A DNA stretch of 20,888 bases from a virus, in IMG/VR virus record IMGVR_UViG_3300025000_000472, positions 1-20,888 of that record, one strand, 5' to 3'. Of this stretch, positions 1-7,014 are shown one piece after another. Each line of letters opens with the position of its first letter. Positions within the stretch are counted from its first letter, which is position 1. The position numbers and the translations under genes were made by a program. The notes under the pieces are model-generated. The model was given only the letters and a program-made list of their open reading frames with translations. It made no database searches and was not told where the DNA came from.

Positions 1-86
1 CCGGCAGTGATATGATCGACAATGGATATCGGCCTTCTGCCATTCCTGCTGCTGAAGTTTGGGCTTGAGCTTTGTTTTATTTTCAT
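1..86 (-). CDS. N-acetylmuramoyl-L-alanine amidase endolysin, N-terminal fragment (cut by window edge)
   Basis: Only the first 28 codons lie in the window; the gene continues off the left edge. The start ATG at 86-84 overlaps the holin stop as TAATG, with a weak AAAGGCGG ribosome-binding site upstream. The visible peptide starts MKIKQSSSPNFSSRNGRRP and continues into SIVDHITA. This matches the usual opening of Amidase_2/peptidoglycan-recognition type phage endolysins, where PNFSSRNGR precedes a strand carrying the first zinc-ligand histidine, here His25. Such enzymes cut the amide bond between N-acetylmuramic acid and L-alanine in peptidoglycan and release phage after the holin opens the membrane. 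The position directly after the holin supports the call. The catalytic core is out of view, so the exact amidase subclass is inferred from the N-terminal motif alone. Confidence 0.7.
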   Translation of the reverse strand, partial: MKIKQSSSPNFSSRNGRRPISIVDHITA

Positions 87-514
87 TATTTAATACCGCC
101 TTTCCCTTTAGAAACCTCTCCCCGTTTTTGTATTTCTTCAAGTGCATTTTTTAACACCCTTGGTACCGGTAATCCAGCTTTGCAAGCGTTCTCACAAATA
201 GAAAGCCCTTCAATGCCTATATAAAACCCGATAACCACCTGGCGTAAAAGGTCAGTTCCCATAAGATTACCGACTGTATAAGCAGTACCTACGAGAACAA
301 AAATGAACACCTTTTTGGCAACGCCCCGGTAGCCGATGCTTGAACTTAATTTTTTTTGAACATATGCCGTCAGAAAACCGCTGACATAGTCCAGTACAAC
401 TATCACCACCAAAGCTTTAAGGAAAACATCAAACCCTCCCAGTACAGCCCCGACAGCCCCACTGATTACTGCAGTTACGAATCCCACAGTCATTTTAAAA
501 TCCAGCCAGTCCAT
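86..514 (-). CDS. Phage holin (phage_holin_4 / toxin secretion-lysis holin family)
   Basis: A 142-residue membrane protein that should form the inner-membrane lesion that releases or activates the endolysin at the end of the lytic cycle. Hydrophobic segments sit near residues 8-26, 29-50, 66-84 and 88-105. The loop motif LDYVSGFLTA, the Ser-Ser-x-Gly-x-Arg-Gly stretch at about 57-64 and the EGLSICENACKAGLPVP segment near 102-118 are typical of the Cph1/TcdE-like holins of Clostridium and Bacillus phages. The C-terminus (119-142) is charged and lysine-rich, as expected for a cytoplasmic holin tail. The ATG start at 514 has a strong AGGAGGTGAT site eight bases upstream. An in-frame Met8 could give a second, shorter form, but I see no separate ribosome-binding site for it. 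The gene overlaps the amidase start by TAATG, making a two-gene lysis cassette. Confidence 0.9.
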   Translation of the reverse strand: MDWLDFKMTVGFVTAVISGAVGAVLGGFDVFLKALVVIVVLDYVSGFLTAYVQKKLSSSIGYRGVAKKVFIFVLVGTAYTVGNLMGTDLLRQVVIGFYIGIEGLSICENACKAGLPVPRVLKNALEEIQKRGEVSKGKGGIK

Positions 515-543
515 GGATTATAATCACCTCCTCTGTTTTTACA

Positions 544-570
544 CAAAATAAAAAACACCCCCTGGGTGCT
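544..570 (-). terminator. Rho-independent terminator T2, upstream of holin
   Basis: Read on the minus strand: a seven-pair stem (AGCACCC with GGGTGTT, one G-T pair), a three-base AGG loop, then TTTTATTTTG. It sits about 30 bases before the holin start and about 85 bases after the stop of the 89-aa gene. Together with T1 it should reduce transcription from the structural operon into the lysis genes. Confidence 0.65.
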
Positions 571-573
571 TAA

Positions 574-595
574 AATTATTCCACGTGAAATATTT
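574..595. promoter_or_regulatory. Imperfect 22-bp palindrome centred on CACGTG
   Basis: Between the two terminators lies an inverted repeat whose 11-base arms match at 9 positions (AATTATTCCAC and GTGAAATATTT). It is AT-rich with a perfect CACGTG core. It could be an operator or part of a promoter region for the lysis genes, but I found no convincing -35/-10 pair beside it. Its function is a guess; the symmetry itself is directly visible. Confidence 0.25.
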
Positions 596-603
596 ACTAA
601 GGC

Positions 604-630
604 ATAAAAATAACGCCCGACCCGGCGTTT
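604..630 (-). terminator. Rho-independent terminator T1, end of structural operon
   Basis: Read on the minus strand: a perfect six-pair stem (AACGCC with GGCGTT), a six-base GGGTCG loop, then ATTTTTAT. It begins about 25 bases after the stop codon of the last structural-operon gene at 655, the usual place for an intrinsic terminator. On the plus strand the stem is followed by only a short T run, so it should act mainly on minus-strand transcripts. Confidence 0.7.
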
Positions 631-654
631 TACTTACTGCACATTATAAGTCTG

Positions 655-924
655 TTATACATCTACTGCTTCTGCGAACTCTTGCAGAGTCTTTAGAAAC
701 TCATAACCTTGTTTAATGAAATTTAAAGAACCTTCGCTTACACTTGGTCTAAAGGTATAGATATTTTGACATATAACATTTTGCTTTTCTGCATCATCAT
801 AAGCCGTAAGGGTTATTTCCTGGCAAAATTTTGTACCAGATAAATAATTTATTTGAAAATAGGCGCTAGGAAAATCCAATATTTTTCCTAATACTTTTTT
901 GGAATAAGGATGTATTAAAGCCAT
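655..924 (-). CDS. Unknown 89-aa protein downstream of tail fibre
   Basis: I do not recognise this 89-residue protein. The start ATG at 924 has a very strong AAGGAGGA site and lies 18 bases after the fibre stop, so it is clearly translated with the fibre. It is neutral to slightly acidic, without signal peptide or membrane segment. The N-terminal half is rich in aromatic and hydrophobic residues, as in a beta strand-rich fold (PSAYFQINYL), and the C-terminal third is predicted helical (residues 65-88). It is the last gene before terminator T1. A small gene directly after a tailspike often encodes a fibre assembly factor or fibre-tip accessory, so that is a reasonable guess, but nothing in the sequence proves it. 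A base-rich late accessory gene unrelated to the tail is equally possible. Confidence 0.7.
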   Translation of the reverse strand: MALIHPYSKKVLGKILDFPSAYFQINYLSGTKFCQEITLTAYDDAEKQNVICQNIYTFRPSVSEGSLNFIKQGYEFLKTLQEFAEAVDV

Positions 925-941
925 TAGTAGTCCTCCTTAAT

Positions 942-2840
942 TTAAAAAGCTGATAAAATATTACCATTCTTAACATAAAAACTCATAGCCCCGTCTGCTG
1001 TAAAATTTGCTATTGTGCCTTTTAGCTTAAAAATTATTTTATCATTCAGGAGACCGTTTGTAGTGTCTCTGAGCTTATTTTGCGTTGACTCAAATACGAT
1101 ATCAAACGGCAATTCATCAATGGTATTATTTACTACATAGCTTATATTATTTGATGTATGGCAAAATATAGGATTAAAAATTAATCTTAGTTGCGTTGTT
1201 GTGGTAAATCCACTAATAACAGTCAAATATCCTACAACCTTGCCCTTGTAGTAAACGCTCTCTGTTACATTATAAAAAATCTCAACATAAAATGTAGTTC
1301 CGATTATACCGCTATGACTCAAGGATGCTATGTCAATAGAAAAGTCATTGACTGCCACACCAAATTTATTAACGGTTTTTGATGGAATGGCTTGGAAAAA
1401 CTTAGTAGTTAAATTTGTTATAGCGGAACCATTTATACACTTACAACCCTGCATATTTATGCTATAGGAATGGCTAGTAAAATTAAAAATAGAAGTTTCG
1501 GTTGAAATATTATCCGTAAAGTCATAGTAGCTATTTGCACCCGTTGTATAAATAGAACCGACATTTACCCTTGGTATGCTCAAATTTGCTGCTAATACAT
1601 CGCAGAAGAAGTTTTTAGCTATTGTTAGGCCCATATGCTCCTTTGGGCCACCAGAGCAATCAATGTCATAAGGGCCTTTGTTGCCCTCAAAGTAGTTCCC
1701 TATTATTTTTGCAGAACCGCAGTTAGTTAGCACAATAGGAGTGTCTCTGGTTATACCCTCCAGGATACAACTAGAGATAACTAACCCAAATGTACAATAT
1801 TTAATTATGTCGGAATTGGTTAATCTAATAAAACCACCTGCTCCCCACTCAACCAGGCAAGTATCAGCAACAAAATCATAGGCTATCTCTGCCTTAATCT
1901 GATAATCCATCATTGCCTTGAAATTACAATTGGCAAATTTACAACTCTGAATGTAGCTATCACTAAATAAAATAGTGTATGTGGCGTAGAAGTCACAAGT
2001 AATAAATAAAATCTGGATTAAATTATTACAGTTAAATAGCGCATGGGTAAATGCACTACCAACAAATTTCATGTTGACAAATTTCAAACCGCCAGCATTA
2101 TCGATACTACCATCAAACATATACCCATCATAATTTAATTTAAGCCCACCACCACTATTGCGTATAACTATGTGAGGTTCTCGACCTGCAATTGCAACAA
2201 CATGGTCAATCTCATAAATTCTACCTATCCTTATGCCTTTATTCAGCGTTCTGTCAGCATCGCATAGATTTATTGCTTTTTGCAACAAGTCAGCATCAGT
2301 TTCAGAATCGTTTTCCCTCAAACTGTCAGGTTCGATTTCTGTATGTTGAGCAACATCGGCCAAATGTGCGTCAAATTCAGATCTTACAACTAATCCAGTC
2401 GGCGGTATTATGGCAGAAATTTCACTTGCATTGCCGGTAACAACAATAATATCAAATTGATTGTTGACTATTGTTGTCCCGCCTTCCGCTGGCAAATAGT
2501 CAGCAGATGAGGTTGTAGATATAGCATAAAGTATTTCTCCAATATCCGGGTCATCAGCAAAAAGACCAATCTCGCGGACATAAAATCCTTGTGCCAATCC
2601 CTGGTTAGTAACGCTAGTTGTAATACGGTACTGACCAGCCCCCTCATCCTGGATGCCTATAATGTCTAATATTTTAAGTGGGTTGACTAAATCGTTTAGC
2701 CCCTCCAGCGTTTGTTCCTGACTAATTTGCCCGTCACCTATTTTTGCCTTGGTGAAGGTTAGGGTTATGCCGCCAGACTCAGCTTTACTTCGCAAATCCT
2801 TACCTTTATTTGTTATTATCATGCCGGTATAATTAGCCAA
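942..2840 (-). CDS. Tail fibre / tailspike with collar-fibre N-terminus and probable beta-helix
   Basis: A 632-residue receptor-binding protein that should sit at the baseplate edge. Residues 1-150 match the phage tail-collar fibre N-terminal domain (DUF3751): MANYTGMIITNKGKDL opening, KAKIGDG, and GFYVREIGLFADD near 85-97. This domain docks the fibre to gpI. A short linker DAHLADVAQHTE (157-168) resembles phage-fibre trimer linkers. From about residue 205 to 470 the sequence has short strands rich in Asn, Cys, Phe and Ile (such as CKFANCNF) separated by turns, as in right-handed parallel beta-helix tailspikes that bind or cleave surface glycans. The remaining C-terminal part is beta-rich and may be the trimerised tip. 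The start is TTG at 2840, with AGGAGGTGAT upstream; the gpI stop at 2842 lies within that leader. I cannot identify enzymatic residues. The long C-terminal part is more AT-rich than the neighbours, consistent with exchange of the receptor-binding module. Confidence 0.85.
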   Translation of the reverse strand: MANYTGMIITNKGKDLRSKAESGGITLTFTKAKIGDGQISQEQTLEGLNDLVNPLKILDIIGIQDEGAGQYRITTSVTNQGLAQGFYVREIGLFADDPDIGEILYAISTTSSADYLPAEGGTTIVNNQFDIIVVTGNASEISAIIPPTGLVVRSEFDAHLADVAQHTEIEPDSLRENDSETDADLLQKAINLCDADRTLNKGIRIGRIYEIDHVVAIAGREPHIVIRNSGGGLKLNYDGYMFDGSIDNAGGLKFVNMKFVGSAFTHALFNCNNLIQILFITCDFYATYTILFSDSYIQSCKFANCNFKAMMDYQIKAEIAYDFVADTCLVEWGAGGFIRLTNSDIIKYCTFGLVISSCILEGITRDTPIVLTNCGSAKIIGNYFEGNKGPYDIDCSGGPKEHMGLTIAKNFFCDVLAANLSIPRVNVGSIYTTGANSYYDFTDNISTETSIFNFTSHSYSINMQGCKCINGSAITNLTTKFFQAIPSKTVNKFGVAVNDFSIDIASLSHSGIIGTTFYVEIFYNVTESVYYKGKVVGYLTVISGFTTTTQLRLIFNPIFCHTSNNISYVVNNTIDELPFDIVFESTQNKLRDTTNGLLNDKIIFKLKGTIANFTADGAMSFYVKNGNILSAF

Positions 2841-2841
2841 G

Positions 2842-3489
2842 TTATATCACCTCCTGGATAGCAGACTTATTCCAATATGAAATGACCGCCCCAAAATACT
2901 GGTTATTGTTAATATCACTAATAATAAAACTAACCGGGTATATTTCTGATTTCTTACCCTCGGATATTGCCCCGCCAAAACTTGATCCTATATTTACGGT
3001 GCGTTTTATTGTAACATCTTGCAGCCATGAGCGTGTATTTTTAGTGGCATCGATCATACTTACCAACCTGTCCAAGTCAGTGTCATTAGCTAGCGTTTGC
3101 TCGGTTTCTACCCGGAAGTGGTACGGATCCCCGTCGTATTCAAACCATTCTTTTACTTTCGCTTCTTTAAATATAATAGAAACAACCTGCTCCACAGCCC
3201 ACTTTGTACCTTTATATTTGTGCCACGGAATAGCCTGTCGAACCAGCTCCCGTTTTTGCTCAATTGGTAAATCTGGTTCGTAAAAATCAACGTGTAATTG
3301 CCAAGCAAGCGAATCAACTATTTCTTCCGGAAGTTCGTCTAATCGGGCCAGTAAAGTACAAAGTGCAATATCAGCAGACACGGACTGTATTTCTTGGGAA
3401 ACGGCTGCAGCCATGGCCTGCACCTGGGGGTCGTTCTTAATGCTCTCTGGCATTATATCTAGCAAGTTAATTGAGTAAATATTAGCCAT
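2842..3489 (-). CDS. Tail protein I (P2 gpI-like), baseplate-fibre connector
   Basis: A 215-residue protein of the P2 gpI family, which joins the baseplate wedge to the tail fibres. Typical features are the early SINLLDIMPESI motif, the ALCTLLARLDELPEEIVDSLAWQ stretch around 41-63 and the following HVDFYEPDLP plus WHKYKGTKWAVEQV around 94-107; the last is strongly conserved in gpI proteins. P2 gpI is about 176 residues; the extra C-terminal part (from about 165, with a Gly-rich GSSFGGAISEGKK segment) is common in Firmicute versions and probably contacts the fibre. ATG start at 3489, overlapping the end of gene J by eight bases. It lies between J and the fibre, the order seen in P2 and Mu. Confidence 0.9.
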   Translation of the reverse strand: MANIYSINLLDIMPESIKNDPQVQAMAAAVSQEIQSVSADIALCTLLARLDELPEEIVDSLAWQLHVDFYEPDLPIEQKRELVRQAIPWHKYKGTKWAVEQVVSIIFKEAKVKEWFEYDGDPYHFRVETEQTLANDTDLDRLVSMIDATKNTRSWLQDVTIKRTVNIGSSFGGAISEGKKSEIYPVSFIISDINNNQYFGAVISYWNKSAIQEVI

Positions 3490-4594
3490 TTTCCAGTCCC
3501 CCGTAAGTGGTTGTAACCTGGTTTTCTACCGCTACCTGGTATGATTGAATTGATTGGTACTCCGGCAATGTTACAACTACACGTTTTGCCCCCGCATTTT
3601 TGATGCGGGTTATTAGCTCTGATGAATCAATGCTTCTTCCTAATTTTGATTTCTGCCATGTCTTATAATCTGTTATTGCTTGCACAACCGCTTGCTGTAT
3701 ACTAAGCGCAGAACTGGAATTAACGCTATTAATCCAGTATGTAAGCAAAATATCATAGTTTACCTGTTCGGGTGCTAGGACCTGAACAAAATCAGTAAGC
3801 GGTCTGACTTTATGATCACTGCAAATATCTAAAACAGCGTCTAATATTTCTTGACCAGGTATTTGCCCGCCTTGTAGGAGAGGCCTAATTTCCACAGTTC
3901 CGGGAGATGGGCTATGTATCAAAACATCTATAATGGATTGACTTGCTGTTTTTGCCCAGTACTCATATGCTCCATTGGGTCCAGCTATAGAAAAGCTTTC
4001 CGGTGCCTGCTGTATGCGGGAAGCGTAGGAATCATCGTCCTCTACGTCTGTTCCTCCCTCGCTCTCGGTGACATTTTCAACCGATTGCACCCATTGCATA
4101 GGGTCTACTAACTGCTTTATCTGCCCCGGTATATATCCGTTCCCAATTGTCCCTACTTGTGTGCATTGACACTCTACATCGACATATATTTGCCCAGCTT
4201 GCACGGTTACATCCTGAACCGTGCCAAAAAAAACACCGTCCCCAGCTGTTACCCTGGTTCCGGCAGGGACTGTCTGCTGCACAATAGTAGATAGTGTAAA
4301 ACGTTCAGTAGTCTTTGCATATGTAGCCTGCAAGCGTTCTGTTTGAGTCTGAACCCCTATATGGTCAAGATACTCACCGATTGAATACGCTAACAGGTTT
4401 TGTTTTGCCGAAAAATCAATTAAAGTCCTTTGCTGCACAATTAATGGAACTAATGCTTGCAAAAATAACCGTCTTGGATCAGCTTTACTTAGACTACTGC
4501 TAGTTAGTTGCTCATAGGTGCTTATTATGTCACTTTCTATTTGCTGGGCTGATTTTTCAGTAAACACCACATTGGGTAAATTAAACCGTGCCAT
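3482..4594 (-). CDS. Baseplate wedge protein J (gpJ/gp47 family)
   Basis: A 370-residue baseplate J-like protein, one of the wedge components that hold the baseplate together and trigger sheath contraction. The family signature is visible in the central region: EGGTDVEDDDSYASRI near residues 179-194, then PNGAYEYWAKTAS, followed by a C-terminal domain with the GGLENG tail. The long leader with LPNVVFTEKSAQQIESDI is also typical. The reading frame could begin at a TTG at 4600, but ATG at 4594 is preferred because a GTGAGG ribosome-binding site stands seven bases before it. The gene overlaps the end of gene W by 14 bases. Length is close to Mu gp47 and a little above P2 gpJ. Confidence 0.92.
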   Translation of the reverse strand: MARFNLPNVVFTEKSAQQIESDIISTYEQLTSSSLSKADPRRLFLQALVPLIVQQRTLIDFSAKQNLLAYSIGEYLDHIGVQTQTERLQATYAKTTERFTLSTIVQQTVPAGTRVTAGDGVFFGTVQDVTVQAGQIYVDVECQCTQVGTIGNGYIPGQIKQLVDPMQWVQSVENVTESEGGTDVEDDDSYASRIQQAPESFSIAGPNGAYEYWAKTASQSIIDVLIHSPSPGTVEIRPLLQGGQIPGQEILDAVLDICSDHKVRPLTDFVQVLAPEQVNYDILLTYWINSVNSSSALSIQQAVVQAITDYKTWQKSKLGRSIDSSELITRIKNAGAKRVVVTLPEYQSIQSYQVAVENQVTTTYGGLENG

Positions 4595-4895
4595 CCGCAA
4601 TCCTCACCCTTACTACTGGTTTTAAAACACCATTTAGAGCGTCGCCCCGGTATGTTACACTTACAACTTGCACTCTCGGTTCATATTCGCGTATAGCGGA
4701 TACAATCCGGGTAGTTTGTTTTGCCTGAGCTATGTTAATTGGAGCGTCAATATCCGGACTCCAAGCAAATCCTCGGTTCATGGCACATGAAAATTCCGGA
4801 GTAGCTAATATGGTTTTGACGTTCTGCAGAATTTCTACTATCCCGGTGGCACCAAAATCTATTTGGGTTAAATCAGTAGTTACATCATATTCCAC
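4581..4895 (-). CDS. Baseplate wedge protein W (gpW / gp25-like)
   Basis: A 104-residue protein of the GPW/gp25 family, the small wedge subunit that initiates sheath polymerisation on the baseplate. Family features are the early QIDFGATGIVEILQNVKTIL segment (residues 11-30), the RGFAWSPDIDAPIN segment and the EYEPRV motif near residue 70, which corresponds to the conserved EPR motif of gp25. Start is GTG at 4895 with AAGGCGGTGAGG just upstream; it lies 13 bases after the gpU stop. Its end overlaps gene J, indicating coupled translation of the wedge components. Confidence 0.9.
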   Translation of the reverse strand: MEYDVTTDLTQIDFGATGIVEILQNVKTILATPEFSCAMNRGFAWSPDIDAPINIAQAKQTTRIVSAIREYEPRVQVVSVTYRGDALNGVLKPVVRVRIADGTV

Positions 4896-4908
4896 CTACC
4901 TCACCGCC

Positions 4909-5301
4909 TTACACATACTCTTTTAGTGTTATGTCAGCAATCCCTACCAAAACATTGCCATGATTATCTACCGTTTGCCAGTTTTGCCTTAAATCTGTTA
5001 TTACCCACTTATCCACACCCAGGCCTTTGTCACCAATGATTAGTATTTCAGCCTGGCCGGAACGTTCCATGATGAGCAACCTTTCCATTTCTACCCTTGG
5101 ATTCATGCCATACTGCACATCAAAACGCATAAAAAAGCTGATTGTGTCCAAACCAGGGCCAACAAATTCCGAAGGAGGCTTCTGATTTATTACTTCATGT
5201 TCTGACCAACGTCCTGCACTGCTGCGGGTAAAGTTGTCAAATGTACGAATTTTATCGAACGATACCTCAAAAATAATGTCTCCAAAACTTCCAATTACCA
5301 C
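4909..5301 (-). CDS. Tail protein U (P2 gpU-like)
   Basis: A 130-residue protein resembling P2 gpU, a tail protein that acts near the baseplate/tube end. The diagnostic part is PPSEFVGPGLDTISFFMRF (about residues 42-60) followed later by a G-x-x-x-DKWVITDLRQNW segment, the same order as in gpU proteins (FxGPG-DTI then a G-x-W-x-I segment). Start is GTG at 5301 with GGCGGTGAT upstream, 14 bases after the gpV stop. In P2 the U gene is next to T and D; here it lies between V and W. An alternative is a PBSX-type small baseplate protein occupying this slot, but the GPG-DTI motif favours gpU. Confidence 0.8.
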   Translation of the reverse strand: MVIGSFGDIIFEVSFDKIRTFDNFTRSSAGRWSEHEVINQKPPSEFVGPGLDTISFFMRFDVQYGMNPRVEMERLLIMERSGQAEILIIGDKGLGVDKWVITDLRQNWQTVDNHGNVLVGIADITLKEYV

Positions 5302-5315
5302 GTAACAATCACCGC

Positions 5316-5792
5316 CTACAAGGGTGGGGTTGTATTTCCTACGGGTGTGCCGTGAGTATGTGTTTTCAGGCTTTTGCCGTCAGCATTAACATCCCCCGAT
5401 ACATTTACATCACCGTTCACGACTATATTTATAGAACCTTTTATATCAATAGTCATGGTATGCGTCACTCTGTCATACTCAATTTTAGTACCATCCGGGA
5501 ATGTTATATGTCGTTTATTTCCATCGGTTATCGGAGGCTTATCTTTCTCGGAATACAAAGAACCAAGTATAAAGCCCTGAGCGTTTCCGGAGGGAAGAAA
5601 CAAACAAACAACGTGCTCCCCAGGGTCTGGCATCCAGTAATCTTTGTTTTGGAGAGAGCCCCTAACCAGGATAGGAAGATCAAACGACACTACCGCCGAC
5701 CGATCTTCAAAAGCAACTCGGGCCGTGCATTTCTCCGGATTTGTGGAGGACACTATACCAACACGGATGAGGTTTTTTAATATTGGGTCCAT
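5316..5792 (-). CDS. Baseplate spike / assembly protein V (P2 gpV-like)
   Basis: A 158-residue tail spike protein that pierces the cell envelope. The N-terminal OB-fold domain (about 8-85) contains GIVSSTNPEKCTARV, WMPDPGEHVVCLFLPSGN and GFILGSLYSEKD, all typical of gpV/gp45. Then comes a repetitive beta-prism segment (about 92-140, with NIVVNGDVNVSGDV). The C-terminus carries HTHG at residues 145-148, matching the HxH metal site known at the apex of P2 gpV (His-x-His binding iron). Start ATG at 5792 overlaps the gpD stop (TAATG) and has GGAGGG upstream; a start six codons further upstream is possible but less supported. It is shorter than P2 gpV (211 aa), mainly in the prism region. Confidence 0.92.
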   Translation of the reverse strand: MDPILKNLIRVGIVSSTNPEKCTARVAFEDRSAVVSFDLPILVRGSLQNKDYWMPDPGEHVVCLFLPSGNAQGFILGSLYSEKDKPPITDGNKRHITFPDGTKIEYDRVTHTMTIDIKGSINIVVNGDVNVSGDVNADGKSLKTHTHGTPVGNTTPPL

Positions 5793-6808
5793 TAGTATCC
5801 CTCCAAGCATTTCCTAAGCTCCAACTTCACCTCATACCCGCTTTGCTGTCCGTGTACGGCCTGAGTGATTATATATTTTCCATCGGATTTTCCCCAACCA
5901 GAAAGGTTTACGGTTAGTCCTGCCAAATATTTTATATCACCCATAATGGTCAGAGAAAATATCATACCATCTTTATTTGCTTCACGAAGCTTTTTTTTGG
6001 CTAAACGCTCAGCCTCAGCAACAGATTTTACACGCTCATTAACAACTAAAACCCGTCCAGTTTTAGGCGGGTTTGGCGGGGTAAACTCGTATTTAATACC
6101 CTCTTTTTTATCAGTGTCATGGTAATCCACCCGACATGATTTATATAACCCGCTTAGGGTTGTTCTGGCCCGGTACCTTTTTATTCGTGCCTGCCCTTTA
6201 ACGATGGTGTCAACCGGATCCTGCTGCTCATATTTTGCTTCGTCGAATATGATTACCTGGGCATCAGAGACCTTTAGGGCAAGCCCAGCATCGTTGCAGG
6301 CGTTTTGTAGAAAAGCTAAATCTGATTGCTCCGTTTGTTCAATCCGGTCATATTCCGGATCATCGTCAGTATCAAAAAAAAGCTCTAAGCCAGCACCGCT
6401 GGCGATATCCTCTGAGATCACAGATAGCTTTGTTTTCTCCCATGCCCGATTTTTATTCTCTCCGCGCAGGGAAGAAGATTCTGGTACTGATATGGCTTTT
6501 ATAGTCACCGCGGAAGGTGGTCCGGACGGCTCAACTTCGTCTATTTCAAATGCTCCGAATGATAGTTCATCTTTTTGCCCGTCCTGCTCCCAGTTTTCCC
6601 GAATTATTTTAGCTCTTAGCGTAGCCCCTTCATCCGGGAACCAAGGACCAGACCAAAGCTGTCCTCGGTCCTCCAGGTTAATTTGTAGATCGTCAGCTTG
6701 ACCGCTCAGGTTATCGGTATATGTCCAGTTAATTAAATGTGTCTGTATATCAGTGGAAATATCTACGCTATCATATGTTAACTGTAATCCAACTCGCCTG
6801 GCTAACAT
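5792..6808 (-). CDS. Late control protein D family, baseplate hub (gpD)
   Basis: A 338-residue protein of the phage late control D family. In P2, gpD is a tail protein that forms the hub at the top of the spike, comparable to T4 gp27; the family name comes from genetics rather than function. Supporting motifs: an N-terminal sheet with DNLSGQADDLQINLEDR (about 33-49), WSGPWFPDEGATLRAKI, then LSFGAFEIDEVEPSG; a middle segment EQTEQSDLAFLQNACNDAGL that is strongly conserved; and a C-terminal AERLAKKKLREANK plus KYLAGLTVNLSGWG. Start ATG at 6808 overlaps the gpX stop (TAATG) with AAAGGAG upstream. It lies directly before gpV, the same hub-spike pairing as in Mu and P2-like phages. Confidence 0.92.
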   Translation of the reverse strand: MLARRVGLQLTYDSVDISTDIQTHLINWTYTDNLSGQADDLQINLEDRGQLWSGPWFPDEGATLRAKIIRENWEQDGQKDELSFGAFEIDEVEPSGPPSAVTIKAISVPESSSLRGENKNRAWEKTKLSVISEDIASGAGLELFFDTDDDPEYDRIEQTEQSDLAFLQNACNDAGLALKVSDAQVIIFDEAKYEQQDPVDTIVKGQARIKRYRARTTLSGLYKSCRVDYHDTDKKEGIKYEFTPPNPPKTGRVLVVNERVKSVAEAERLAKKKLREANKDGMIFSLTIMGDIKYLAGLTVNLSGWGKSDGKYIITQAVHGQQSGYEVKLELRKCLEGY

Positions 6809-7014
6809 TAACTACTCCTTTTCCAGGGCGGTAAGATTTGCGTAGTCGGAACGGTAATATCAGGAATGGTCAGACTGATATTGGCTGGGAATATGACTAC
6901 TTCCCGGTACTCCGGGTTAGCTTCTATGAGTTCAGCCATATAATATTCACTGCCATATACCTTGTAAGATATTCCGTCCCACATATCTCCTTGAATAGTT
7001 ACATAGCTAGTCAA
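6808..7014 (-). CDS. Tail protein X (gpX-like, LysM-type)
   Basis: A 68-residue protein of the P2 gpX family, a small LysM-like tail protein at the junction of tape measure and hub. The opening YVTIQGDMWDGISYKVYGSE and the following segment with NPEYREVVIFPANISLTIPDI match the family: TxQGDMWDxIxxxxYG, then P-x-L/I-P. Start TTG at 7014 overlaps the tape measure stop as TTGA. A ribosome-binding site AAGGAG lies about 11 bases upstream, slightly far, so translational coupling from the tape measure gene is likely. The stop overlaps the gpD start. Confidence 0.9.
   Translation of the reverse strand: MTSYVTIQGDMWDGISYKVYGSEYYMAELIEANPEYREVVIFPANISLTIPDITVPTTQILPPWKRSS

Noticed and set aside
643-671. 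Promoter for the lysis genes based on TATAAT at 648-643 (minus strand)
   Set aside because: No acceptable -35 at 16-18 bases, no extended -10 TG, and the start point would lie before both terminators.
6204-6701. 165-codon plus-strand open frame inside the gpD gene
   Set aside because: Serine-rich composition typical of antisense frames, no recognisable motif, and complete overlap with the well-supported late control D gene.
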